64,000 nucleotides of DNA from DYJK01 sp040755055 (GTDB lineage: Bacteria > Bacteroidota > Ignavibacteria > Ignavibacteriales > Melioribacteraceae), in contig JBFMBS010000008.1 in the NCBI GenBank assembly GCA_040755055.1, forward strand, positions 1 to 64,000. Reading direction: 5' to 3'. Below the pieces are notes generated by a model that saw only the letters and a list, made by a program, of their open reading frames with translations, ran no database searches and had not been told where the DNA came from. Below, piece by piece: positions 17,877-25,338 of this stretch. The first letter of the stretch is position 1. Every line of letters starts with the position of its first letter. The position numbers and the translations under genes are program-made.

Positions 17877-19017
17877 TAAAAGAGCAAAAAGAGAATATCT
17901 TCTTGAAATCAGGAAAAGATACTTCTCCTCAACTAAAGCTGAAAAGCAATCCATACTTAACGAGTTTTGCAGTAATTGTGGCTATAACCGCAAATATGCT
18001 ATCAGACTGATAAACAAGCACTCCCAACCAAAGGATAAATCAAGTCGCAAGAAGCCCAGGGGTAGACCTAAAAAATATAATCACCCCTTGATCTTTGACT
18101 TCCTTAAGAAGCTTTGGGTCTGTTCTAATCTTGTCTGTTCTAAACGCCTTAAAGCTATGATTCCTCTCTGGCTGCCTTTCTATGACAAACCCTTAGCTGA
18201 AAATTTGAAAATCCTTTTGCTGAGCATCTCACCAGCTACTATCGACAGAATCCTTCATAAAATAAAACGTAAATACAGAAAACTTGGGCTTTCCTCTACC
18301 AAACCCGGTTCTTTACTTAAAAAACAAATTCCTATCAAAACAAACCAGTGGGATGAATCACGTCCTGGTTTTCTTGAAGCCGATACTGTTGCTCATTGTG
18401 GCTGCTCTTTATCAGGTCCTTTTGTTTACTCCGTTAATGTCACCGATATCGCTACCGGATGGATTGAAACACGCGCCACTTGGGGCAAAGGTCAAACCGG
18501 TGTCTTCAATGCTCTTAAGTCTGTTGAATCTTCTCTCCCCTTCAAAATACTCGGCTTCGATTCCGACAATGGTAATGAGTTCTTAAATCGTCATCTCATT
18601 AAATATTTTACTCATCGTAGGCAGCCTGTACAATACACTCGTTCACGTGAATACCAGAAAAATGATAATGCTCATATTGAACAAAAGAACTGGACTCTTA
18701 TTCGCCAATATCTTGGTTATCATCGCTTTGATAATCCTAATATTCTACCGTTGCTTAATAACCTTTACTGCAACGAGTGGCCATTATTTTTCAACTTCTT
18801 TGTCCCTTCTGTGAAACTCATCGATAAACTAAGGGATGGCTCTAAGATTATTAAAAAATATAGTCCCCCTAAAACTCCTTTCCAGAGGCTCCTTGATTCT
18901 AAGAAGATTAAACCTATTGTTAAAAAACAGCTCACGGCTGTTTGCTACTCTTTGAACCCCTTCTTACTACAGAACTCTATCAAAGAACAAATTGCTAATA
19001 TTCTTAAACTTCTTTGA
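17872..19017 (+). CDS. Transposase, rve/DDE superfamily
   Basis: A 381-residue DDE transposase. The N-terminal 60 residues form a helix-turn-helix region (YNRKYAIRLI) followed by a basic stretch (KKPRGRPKKY, 61-69). The catalytic core contains D171 (LEADTVAH), D232 (DSDNGNEF) and E270 (NDNAHIEQKNW), with D232 and E270 spaced as in integrase-type enzymes. The frame is intact, so the element may be active. The family is close to integrase-core transposases loosely grouped with IS481 or ISNCY; I cannot place it more exactly. It lies alone inside its IS, opposite in direction to the flanking operons. Confidence 0.9.
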   Translation: MSKRAKREYLLEIRKRYFSSTKAEKQSILNEFCSNCGYNRKYAIRLINKHSQPKDKSSRKKPRGRPKKYNHPLIFDFLKKLWVCSNLVCSKRLKAMIPLWLPFYDKPLAENLKILLLSISPATIDRILHKIKRKYRKLGLSSTKPGSLLKKQIPIKTNQWDESRPGFLEADTVAHCGCSLSGPFVYSVNVTDIATGWIETRATWGKGQTGVFNALKSVESSLPFKILGFDSDNGNEFLNRHLIKYFTHRRQPVQYTRSREYQKNDNAHIEQKNWTLIRQYLGYHRFDNPNILPLLNNLYCNEWPLFFNFFVPSVKLIDKLRDGSKIIKKYSPPKTPFQRLLDSKKIKPIVKKQLTAVCYSLNPFLLQNSIKEQIANILKLL

Positions 19018-19287
19018 CCGTTACCGACTTATCCACTTATTAACAAAGAAAGAAAAAAAGTAGCAAAAAAAGAAAGAAACCATTATTATTACTATATATC
19101 TATATCTCTAACAACTTATGAACCTTCTTATCAACATATTCTTTTAGTAATTCTCTCGGTTACCTTTTATTATGAGGCAACTGGTAATTCTTAATAAACG
19201 GACATGGTTATTCTAAATCTGCAGTTAGTAACTTTATTATGATTTCGTGATTACCAGCTTATAGTCTTCCAAGTGTGATTTAATATA

Positions 19288-19312
19288 AAGCCCGCTTATA
19301 ATTTGCGGGCTT
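19288..19312 (-). terminator. Probable terminator after the Vor operon
   Basis: AAGCCCGC-ttataattt-GCGGGCTT is an 8-bp stem with a 9-nt loop, 48 nt after the last stop of the operon. The T-run on the minus strand is short (TTTATATTAAAT), so efficiency may be modest. Confidence 0.65.
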
Positions 19313-19359
19313 GCAAAGACGGGTTTACTTATTTTTTTCCAATTTATACTGATATCTGC

Positions 19360-19914
19360 TCAAGAAACGACGCTGATTTTTTCAGCCAGTTCCATTCCCT
19401 TTTCAATAGCTTGTTTGTTGAGAGGAATTAAATGATGATATCTTTCCGGCAAAACTTTTTTCAATCCTTCCAAAGCGGATTCAAAAGCAATTACCGGTTT
19501 CTTCTTCAACAATGCACCGAGGATAATCATGTTCATCACTTTTGTGTTGCTCAATTTGGCGGCTTCGTTGGCTGCTTCAATTGGAACGATCTCAATATCG
19601 GTTCGTGCCGGCGGATTCATAATTGTGCTTGCTTCATAAATTAAAAGTCCGCCCGGTTTAACCGCATGTTCAAATTTATCGAGCGACGGTTGATTAAGTG
19701 CAATCACAGTATCAAATTTTGTTAGGATTGGCGAACTGATTTTCGTATCGCTGATAATTACAATACAGTTGGCAGTGCCTCCTCTCATTTCAGGTCCGTA
19801 CGAGGGCATCCAGCTGACTTCTTTATCTTCCATAACTCCGCTGTAGCAGAGTATTTGTCCCAAAGATAAAACACCTTGACCGCCGAACCCGGCAATGATA
19901 ATTTCTTCAGTCAT
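19360..19914 (-). CDS. 2-oxoacid:ferredoxin oxidoreductase, gamma subunit
   Basis: Gamma subunit of a four-subunit 2-oxoacid:ferredoxin oxidoreductase (Kor/Vor/Por family). These enzymes cleave a 2-oxoacid with CoA to acyl-CoA and CO2 and reduce ferredoxin, or run in reverse for carbon fixation. The 184 residues begin with the family signature IIIAGFGGQGVLSLGQIL and contain SYGPEMRGGTANC. It follows the beta subunit gene by 2 nt. The substrate cannot be read from this subunit; the alpha subunit favours the VorB class. Confidence 0.93.
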   Translation of the reverse strand: MTEEIIIAGFGGQGVLSLGQILCYSGVMEDKEVSWMPSYGPEMRGGTANCIVIISDTKISSPILTKFDTVIALNQPSLDKFEHAVKPGGLLIYEASTIMNPPARTDIEIVPIEAANEAAKLSNTKVMNMIILGALLKKKPVIAFESALEGLKKVLPERYHHLIPLNKQAIEKGMELAEKISVVS

Positions 19915-19916
19915 AA

Positions 19917-20741
19917 TTATTCTCCTTTACCGTTTGGTGTTTTAAGATCGCCGAGCGGATAATACGGCAGCATATTTTCTTCGAGCCATTTATTTGATTC
20001 GAGCGGTGTCATCTTCCAATTGGAAGGACAATTAGTAACTATCTCAACAAAACAAAGTCCTTTATTTTCTTTCTGATATTTGAAGCTGTTGAGAATTGCC
20101 TTCTTTGCTTTGCGAACGTTGTTCGGCGTGTTAACAGCGCAGCGTGTTACATAATAAACTCCCGGCAATGTCGCGATGAGATTGGTAATTTTGAGAGGAT
20201 ATCCCATCATTGTAACATCACGACCGAAAGGAGAAGTAGTGGATTTCATTCCCGGTAAAGTTGTCGGCGCCATTTGTCCGCCGGTCATTCCATAAATTCC
20301 GTTGTTGATAAAAACGATCAAAATATTTTCGCCGCGGTTGCATGTGTGAATTGTTTCACCCGTACCGATTGCCGCAAGATCGCCGTCTCCTTGATACGAG
20401 AAAACATATTTCTCCGGCAGAACTCTTTTGATTCCGGTTGCAACTGCCGATGCACGTCCGTGCGCGGCTTCGGTCATATCGATATTAAAATAATTATAAG
20501 CAAATACAGAACATCCGACCGGTGCAACTCCTATTGTGTCTTCTTGAATTCCAAGTTCTGCAATTGCTTCTGCTATTATTCTGTGAGCAACTCCGTGTCC
20601 GCAGCCCGGGCAGTAATGCATCGGTGTATCTGTGAGTGTCTCCGGTTTTTCATAAACCAGATTTTCATTTGTACAGATATTTTCTTCTGCAATCACTTCT
20701 TCGAAATTTTTATTTTCTTCAATCATAGTTTTCTCGTTCAT
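19917..20741 (-). CDS. 2-oxoacid:ferredoxin oxidoreductase, beta (TPP) subunit
   Basis: Thiamine-diphosphate-binding subunit, 274 residues. It shows the Cys-containing MHYCPGCGHG segment, the conserved GVAPVGCS, and the TPP/Mg motif GDGDLAAIGTGETIH...NNGIYGMTGGQ. In short Kor/Vor-type beta subunits the cysteines CxxC and GCS coordinate a [4Fe-4S] cluster. The first 40 residues are an acidic leader that does not match the family. The gene overlaps the alpha subunit gene by 4 nt. Confidence 0.94.
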   Translation of the reverse strand: MNEKTMIEENKNFEEVIAEENICTNENLVYEKPETLTDTPMHYCPGCGHGVAHRIIAEAIAELGIQEDTIGVAPVGCSVFAYNYFNIDMTEAAHGRASAVATGIKRVLPEKYVFSYQGDGDLAAIGTGETIHTCNRGENILIVFINNGIYGMTGGQMAPTTLPGMKSTTSPFGRDVTMMGYPLKITNLIATLPGVYYVTRCAVNTPNNVRKAKKAILNSFKYQKENKGLCFVEIVTNCPSNWKMTPLESNKWLEENMLPYYPLGDLKTPNGKGE

Positions 20742-21808
20742 AATGCCTCCACAGAAAATTTTTCTTCAATCTTGTGAAGAATTTCTTCCGGAGCCGGAAC
20801 AACACCGCCCATTCTTCCGTGAAATTCTACAACAGCTTTTCCGTTGACTGCAAGTTTAACATCTTCAACCATTTGCCCGGCATTCATTTCAACATCGAGA
20901 AATCCTTTTACGTTATCCGCAAGTTTGTTCAATTCATCGTAAGGGAACGGGAATAATGTTATCGGTCTAAACACACCGACTTTAATTCCCTTTTCTCTTG
21001 CAAGCATCGCAGTCTTTTTACAGATGCGCGCAACTAATCCGAATGCAGTTAAAATAATATCGGCATCGTCGCACATATATTTTTCAAAACGTATTTCTTC
21101 CTCTTCTATCTTTTTGTATTTGGCTTGCAGATGTTTATTAATTTCTTCCATCGCTTCGGGTTCCATGTGAAGTGATGTGATAAAATTACGTTCGCGGTCT
21201 TTGGGTTTGCCAACCGTTGCCCACGAAGGAGGGTTAAAACTTCTCTGTATCTGTTCAAACAATTCTACTTTTTCCATCATCTGTCCGAGTGCCCCGTCGG
21301 CGAGAATCATAACTGGATTGCGCCACTTGAATGCGAGATCAAAACCAAGTTTAACATGATCGACCATTTCCTGAACGGTAGAAGGTGCAATCACAATTAA
21401 TTTATAATCGCCGTGCCCGCCGCCTTTCACTGCTTGAAAATAATCTCCTTGCGACGGTTGAATAGTTCCCAATCCCGGACCGCCTCTAACAACATTAACA
21501 AGCAAGCATGGAAGTTCCGCACACGCGATGTATGAAATTCCTTCTTGCATCAGACTAATACCGGGACTTGATGAAGAAGTCATAACTTTCTTACCGGTTC
21601 CGGCAGCACCATAAATCATATTGATTGATGCAATTTCGCTTTCAGCTTGCAAAACGACCATGCCGGTTCTTTTTGTTGCTTCTAAACTCAAATATTCCAG
21701 AATCTCCGATTGCGGAGTAATAGGATAACCAAAATATCCGTCGCAGCCTACTCTTATAGCCGCTTCGGCGAGTGCTTCATTTCCTTTCATTAATTTTAGT
21801 TCTTTCAT
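20738..21808 (-). CDS. vorB: 2-oxoacid:ferredoxin oxidoreductase, alpha subunit (VorB type)
   Basis: Alpha subunit, 356 residues, carrying the pyrimidine-binding and transketolase-C domains. The opening LMKGNEALAEAAIRVGCDGYFGYPITPQSEILEYL is characteristic of proteins annotated VorB (3-methyl-2-oxobutanoate:ferredoxin oxidoreductase). TSSSSPGISLMQEGISYIA and GPGLGTIQPSQGDY are also diagnostic. If the VorB assignment holds, substrates are the branched-chain 2-oxoacids from Val, Leu and Ile; a 2-oxoglutarate enzyme (Kor) is the alternative. It overlaps the ferredoxin gene upstream and the beta subunit gene downstream by 4 nt each. Confidence 0.93.
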   Translation of the reverse strand: MKELKLMKGNEALAEAAIRVGCDGYFGYPITPQSEILEYLSLEATKRTGMVVLQAESEIASINMIYGAAGTGKKVMTSSSSPGISLMQEGISYIACAELPCLLVNVVRGGPGLGTIQPSQGDYFQAVKGGGHGDYKLIVIAPSTVQEMVDHVKLGFDLAFKWRNPVMILADGALGQMMEKVELFEQIQRSFNPPSWATVGKPKDRERNFITSLHMEPEAMEEINKHLQAKYKKIEEEEIRFEKYMCDDADIILTAFGLVARICKKTAMLAREKGIKVGVFRPITLFPFPYDELNKLADNVKGFLDVEMNAGQMVEDVKLAVNGKAVVEFHGRMGGVVPAPEEILHKIEEKFSVEAL

Positions 21809-22092
21809 GATTGCACCGTCACTGTTATATCATTTGTCACATTAGTAATTGTAGCTACCGGTTCTTTCTTCTTATCAATTTTTCGGTAAACTTTAATTAT
21901 ACCTTCCGGACAAACGAGAGCGCAATTTGTGCATCCGGTACAATTATCTTCAATCTTAACAATGTAATGATAACCTTTTGAATTGAGTTTTCGAGATAGT
22001 TCCAGCGAATCTTGTGGACACGCCGCCTTGCAAAGTTCACATCCTTTGCATTTCTCGATATCAATCAGGATATCCCCTTTTACTTTTGCCAT
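21805..22092 (-). CDS. 2-oxoacid:ferredoxin oxidoreductase, delta (2x[4Fe-4S]) subunit
   Basis: A 95-residue ferredoxin-like subunit with two [4Fe-4S] binding motifs, CKGCELCKAACP (13-24) and CTGCTNCALVCP. It passes electrons from the TPP centre to free ferredoxin. It is first in the operon, preceded by GAGG and, about 30 nt further up, an intrinsic terminator hairpin embedded in a possible leader ORF. Confidence 0.94.
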   Translation of the reverse strand: MAKVKGDILIDIEKCKGCELCKAACPQDSLELSRKLNSKGYHYIVKIEDNCTGCTNCALVCPEGIIKVYRKIDKKKEPVATITNVTNDITVTVQS

Positions 22093-22095
22093 AGA

Positions 22096-22197
22096 TTACC
22101 TCGGATTGTTTAAAACAAAAAAGGTTATAGTTTTGCTATAACCCTTCATTCGGTGTTTATTTTTATGTTGTAGTATTTCTACCAAAATTTCTTTCAT
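22096..22197 (-). CDS. Possible leader peptide of the Vor operon (33 aa)
   Basis: ATG at 22197 with AGAGG 8 nt upstream opens a 33-codon frame that ends at TAA (22096-22098), 3 nt before the ferredoxin ATG. Early codons spell ILVEIL (residues 4-9), a run of branched-chain residues, and later TITFFVLNN. The frame runs through the terminator hairpin at 22123-22143. Nothing like it is known to me. The pattern fits a transcription-attenuation leader for an operon that consumes branched-chain 2-oxoacids, but a chance ORF cannot be excluded. Confidence 0.35.
   Translation of the reverse strand: MKEILVEILQHKNKHRMKGYSKTITFFVLNNPR
22123..22143 (-). terminator. Intrinsic terminator/attenuator ahead of the Vor operon
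   Basis: GGTTATAG-caaaa-CTATAACC on the minus strand is followed directly by TTTTTTGTTTT. It lies about 30 nt upstream of the ferredoxin start and 520 nt after lipA. An upstream segment GCTATAA (22208-22214) can pair with TTATAGC of the terminator's first arm (22135-22141), a possible anti-terminator. Confidence 0.7.
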
Positions 22198-22510
22198 TAG
22201 TACCTCTTTATAGCTTCCAGCATTGTTTCCAGCATCGATCCTACTTTTTTCATCTAAGCGAAAAAAAAATAATTACCAACAATATTTGATTCCATAAAAG
22301 CTGGAAGCATTTTATAAGAAACTAACGTGCCAAACTTAATCGCCTTTTCAAAAAATTTACATCGAAAAAATAACGATTATTTCTGAAAAACAAGCTGTGT
22401 GCAGTCCCATTTTAGGATGCTATTGCAGACCGTTACTCTAATTTTCATTAATGAGAAAGAAAATTTCTCCGTGAGAAAGGATTCTGGATGCTATGCGTAA
22501 ACTACCCGGG
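22198..22510. other. 5' leader of the Vor operon
   Basis: No gene is visible. The leader contains complementary segments GCTTCCAGC (22213-22221) and GCTGGAAGC (22310-22318), which could form a 9-bp long-range stem just beside the proposed anti-terminator strand. A promoter cannot be assigned. Confidence 0.4.
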
Positions 22511-22552
22511 AATGCTTGATGCTCGATGCTGGATGCTAGATACTTGATGCTG
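22511..22552. repeat. Heptanucleotide array, consensus GATGCTN
   Basis: Six 7-nt units in phase: AATGCTT, GATGCTC, GATGCTG, GATGCTA, GATACTT, GATGCTG. Two further units (GATTCTG, GATGCTA) lie out of phase at 22480-22493. Confidence 0.75.
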
Positions 22553-22605
22553 GTTAAAATAATAAGTCAACAATTAAATCATGCTTTCATGCAATCAATT
22601 TGTAT

Positions 22606-22661
22606 CGTCCTTCGTAAATCGTAATTCGTACTTGCTTTTTCGTACTTCGTACTTGTCCTCT
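22606..22661. repeat. Heptanucleotide array, consensus CGTACTT
   Basis: Eight 7-nt units in phase abut the lipA stop codon: CGTCCTT, CGTAAAT, CGTAATT, CGTACTT, GCTTTTT, CGTACTT, CGTACTT, GTCCTCT. Confidence 0.75.
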
Positions 22662-22663
22662 GC

Positions 22664-23569
22664 TTACACCAGTTCTGCGTGTTTATCGGCATGATACGAA
22701 CTTCTAACGAGCGGTGATGACTCAACTGCTTTTAAGCCGATTTGCAATCCATACTCTTTATAAAACTTAAATTCATCCAATGTAACAAACCTATGAACCG
22801 GTAGATGATTTTTTGTCGGTTGCAAATATTGCCCGATAGTCATGATATCGCAGCCACTGTTGTGTAAATCATTTATCAACTCGGCTACTTCATCTTTGAC
22901 TTCGCCGATACCTACCATAATTCCGCTCTTTGTTCGCATACCTTTTTCTTTGAACCAGCGAATTACTTCCAGACTTCTTTCATATTTTGCTTGCGGACGA
23001 ACAGCATGGTACAATCTCTTCACCGTCTCAAGATTATGATTAAGTATATCCGGCGGATTTTGTAGAATGATCTCAAAAGAGTGCTCTTCCCCTTTGAAAT
23101 CTGGAATCAAAATTTCAATTGTTGTATCAGGCATCCTTTCGCGAATCAGCCGGACAGTCGCTGAAAAAATTGAAGCGCCTCCGTCTTTTAATTCGTCACG
23201 GTTAACGGAAGTGATTACAACATGTTTTAATTCTAATGCCTCAACAGATTCAGCTACCCTTCTCGGTTCATCCAAATCAAGTTCGGTTGGCAAACCGAGT
23301 TTTACATTACAGAAACCGCAAGAGCGCGTGCATGTATCGCCGAGAATCATAAACGTTGCGGTTCTTCTATTCCAGCACTCGGCAATGTTCGGGCATTTAG
23401 CTTCTTCGCAAACGGTATTGAGTTTGCTCTTACGCATCAATTCAAAAACTTGTTTGTAATTCTGTCCGCTTGGTAAACGGACTTTTAACCATTCCGGTCT
23501 TTTGCCTAATTCTGTTCTTTCTTTTTCTATCGTTTCTTTAAAAGCTAACTGATGTTGATTGATTTTCAT
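22664..23569 (-). CDS. lipA: Lipoyl synthase
   Basis: Radical-SAM enzyme that inserts two sulfur atoms into octanoyl groups on lipoyl domains. Both [4Fe-4S] motifs are present: the auxiliary cluster C54-C59-C65 (CEEAKCPNIAEC) and the radical-SAM cluster C80-C84-C87 (CTRSCGFC). The C-terminal RSSYHAD, whose Ser ligates the auxiliary cluster, is complete. The length of 301 is normal. It is the last gene of the lpd-lipB-E1-E2-lipA group, downstream of the E2 it modifies. Confidence 0.97.
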   Translation of the reverse strand: MKINQHQLAFKETIEKERTELGKRPEWLKVRLPSGQNYKQVFELMRKSKLNTVCEEAKCPNIAECWNRRTATFMILGDTCTRSCGFCNVKLGLPTELDLDEPRRVAESVEALELKHVVITSVNRDELKDGGASIFSATVRLIRERMPDTTIEILIPDFKGEEHSFEIILQNPPDILNHNLETVKRLYHAVRPQAKYERSLEVIRWFKEKGMRTKSGIMVGIGEVKDEVAELINDLHNSGCDIMTIGQYLQPTKNHLPVHRFVTLDEFKFYKEYGLQIGLKAVESSPLVRSSYHADKHAELV

Positions 23570-23606
23570 TTTTTCTCCAACCTTCCCCTATATCCCTCTC
23601 CTTTCC

Positions 23607-23640
23607 TTCGACAAGCTCAGGATTTCGGAGGATACAGATG
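23607..23640. repeat. Palindrome-associated repeat fragment
   Basis: CCTTCGACAAGCTCAGG followed by ATTTCGGAGG. A related string, TCTTCGACGAGCTCAG, occurs at 36736-36751. Both belong to a widespread type of dispersed intergenic repeat in bacteria. Confidence 0.45.
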
Positions 23641-23645
23641 GAAGT

Positions 23646-25247
23646 TTAAACTATACCCGTATCAAAATTTTCTAAAGTATCTTTAATTGATTTCAAAAAT
23701 TTTCCGCCAAGCATTCCATCGATTAATCGGTGATCATGACTGAGCGATAAATACATCATCGGTTTGATTGCAATACTTTCTATCCCATCATTTTCGATTA
23801 CTACCGGTTTTTTTGTAACGGCACCAACGCCAAGTATCCCTACTTCAGGCTGGTTGATAATTGGTGTACCGAACAACGAGCCAAAAACGCCATAGTTAGT
23901 TATCGAAAACGTTCCGTCCATAACATCATCGGGAATTAGTTTCTTTGTACGTGCACGGCTGCCGAGATCTGCTATTGCCTTTGCAAGTCCACGGATATTT
24001 TTTTCATCGGCGCTTTTGATGTTGGGAACGATCAAACCATTCGGCTCGATTGCTACTGCAATACCAAGGTTGATATACTTTTTGATTATAATATTATTTC
24101 CGTCTATCGTTCCATTCATCAATGGAAATTCTTTTAAACCCTTTATTACGGCAAATGAAATAAATGGCATGTATGTAATCTTGATTCCGTCTTTTTGTAA
24201 AAATGAATCACGATTAGCTGTGATGAAATTGTGGATGCGGCTCATATCAACTTCAATCATAGCCGTAACATGAACAGACGTATCGCGGCTGTTGACCATG
24301 TGATACATTATCTTCTGGCGAATGTTGTCCATCGGGATCACTTCTACAAGATTGCCCGAACTATATTTTGGTGCATCTTCTGTTGGTGTTGGTATAGAAT
24401 CAGTTTCCGAATATTCAATTATTGGTGTTGGTTTACCTGACCGTTTATTATGAATGTAATCTAAGAGGTCGGATTTAGTAACTCTTCCGCCGATGCCGCT
24501 CCCATCAACTAATTCCAGTTCACTTAACGAGATTCCTTCGGTACGTGCAATGTTCAATACAAGAGGTGAATAAAATTTGTTTGCGGTTCGCGTGCTGGAC
24601 TGTTTTACTTTTTGTCTAACAGCCGGTATTGCAGTTTCAACTTCGGCAACTTTTTCCGCCGGCTCTTTAATAATTTCTTTTGGTCTAACAATACCGCCGC
24701 TCTTTGATATTCTCGCTACGGTCTTACCAACTTCAACGGTCGAATTTTCTTCAAATAATATTTCTGTGATTGTGCCATCCTCCGGTGACGGAACTTCAGT
24801 ATCAACCTTGTCGGTACTTATTTCAAAAATTATTTCGTCTTTCTTTACTAGCTCTCCAACTTTTTTGTGCCATTTGATAATTACACCTTCCATTATCGAT
24901 TCACCCATCTTGGGCATTGTTACATCAACAATTTCGCCGCCAACTTGCGCTGTCGAAGGAATTTCTTGAGATTCAACTTTTATTTCCTGACTTACACTAA
25001 TTGATTCGCCATTCGTTTCAATCACAGCGACGATAGTCCCAACCTTAACAGTTTCTTGTTCAAATACTTTGATATCTACAAGCACACCGTTTTCAGGACT
25101 GGGAATTTCAGTATCAACTTTATCCGTGCTAATTTCATAGATGATCTCATCTTTCTTAACTTGTTCACCTTTTTGCTTATGCCATTTTATGAGTGTTCCT
25201 TCAGTAATACTTTCACCCATTTGCGGCATTACGATTTCAACTTTCAT
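23646..25247 (-). CDS. 2-oxoacid dehydrogenase E2, dihydrolipoamide acyltransferase
   Basis: E2 core of a pyruvate or branched-chain 2-oxoacid dehydrogenase complex, 533 residues. Two lipoyl domains in tandem (1-77 and 106-182) carry the lipoylated lysines K43 and K146, both in ISTDKVDTE. A peripheral-subunit-binding domain follows at about 226-268 (SPLVLNIARTEGISLSELELVDGSGIGGRVTKSDL), then the catalytic acyltransferase domain (about 300-533) with the active-site SHDHRLIDG near the C-terminus. Linkers are rich in Glu, Pro and Ser. The E1 gene is 91 nt upstream. Whether the acyl group is acetyl or branched-chain cannot be told from the motifs. Confidence 0.95.
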   Translation of the reverse strand: MKVEIVMPQMGESITEGTLIKWHKQKGEQVKKDEIIYEISTDKVDTEIPSPENGVLVDIKVFEQETVKVGTIVAVIETNGESISVSQEIKVESQEIPSTAQVGGEIVDVTMPKMGESIMEGVIIKWHKKVGELVKKDEIIFEISTDKVDTEVPSPEDGTITEILFEENSTVEVGKTVARISKSGGIVRPKEIIKEPAEKVAEVETAIPAVRQKVKQSSTRTANKFYSPLVLNIARTEGISLSELELVDGSGIGGRVTKSDLLDYIHNKRSGKPTPIIEYSETDSIPTPTEDAPKYSSGNLVEVIPMDNIRQKIMYHMVNSRDTSVHVTAMIEVDMSRIHNFITANRDSFLQKDGIKITYMPFISFAVIKGLKEFPLMNGTIDGNNIIIKKYINLGIAVAIEPNGLIVPNIKSADEKNIRGLAKAIADLGSRARTKKLIPDDVMDGTFSITNYGVFGSLFGTPIINQPEVGILGVGAVTKKPVVIENDGIESIAIKPMMYLSLSHDHRLIDGMLGGKFLKSIKDTLENFDTGIV

Positions 25248-25269
25248 CTCCTCTCCTTTAATTCTGAGT

Positions 25270-25287
25270 CCCCGACTTCAGTCGGGG
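25270..25287. repeat. Palindromic intergenic element
   Basis: CCCCGAC-ttca-GTCGGGG is a perfect 7-bp stem in the E1-E2 spacer, of the same class as 399-414. Confidence 0.6.
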
Positions 25288-25338
25288 GTGAAGAATCTCC
25301 TCACATTTTATGTTAGAGATGCTTCAATGCTCTCAGCA

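Larger units (their letters stand above)
17786..19179 (+). mobile_element. Insertion sequence with DDE (rve-type) transposase
   Basis: A complete IS of about 1.39 kb. The left end reads TGCCTCATAA...TGTAACCC (17786-17807) and the right end, inverted, TGCCTCATAATAAAAGGTAACC (19158-19179), giving imperfect terminal inverted repeats of about 22 bp. A second copy of the repeat, TGACTCATAATATAGGTAACC, lies just inside the left end (17832-17852). Between them is a perfect 9-bp hairpin (17801-17809 with 17816-17824) that may block incoming transcription. No target-site duplication is visible in the flanks. One intact transposase gene lies inside. About 140 nt of purine-rich non-coding DNA separate the transposase stop from the right repeat. 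Confidence 0.85.

Noticed and set aside
17770..19200. Target-site duplication at the IS ends
   Set aside because: Flanking bases (CGCA left, CTGG right) do not match for any shift I tried.
22123..22143. Terminator of lipA rather than an attenuator of the Vor operon
   Set aside because: It is 520 nt from lipA and only 30 nt from the vor start; not fully excluded, but the distance favours a role in the leader.
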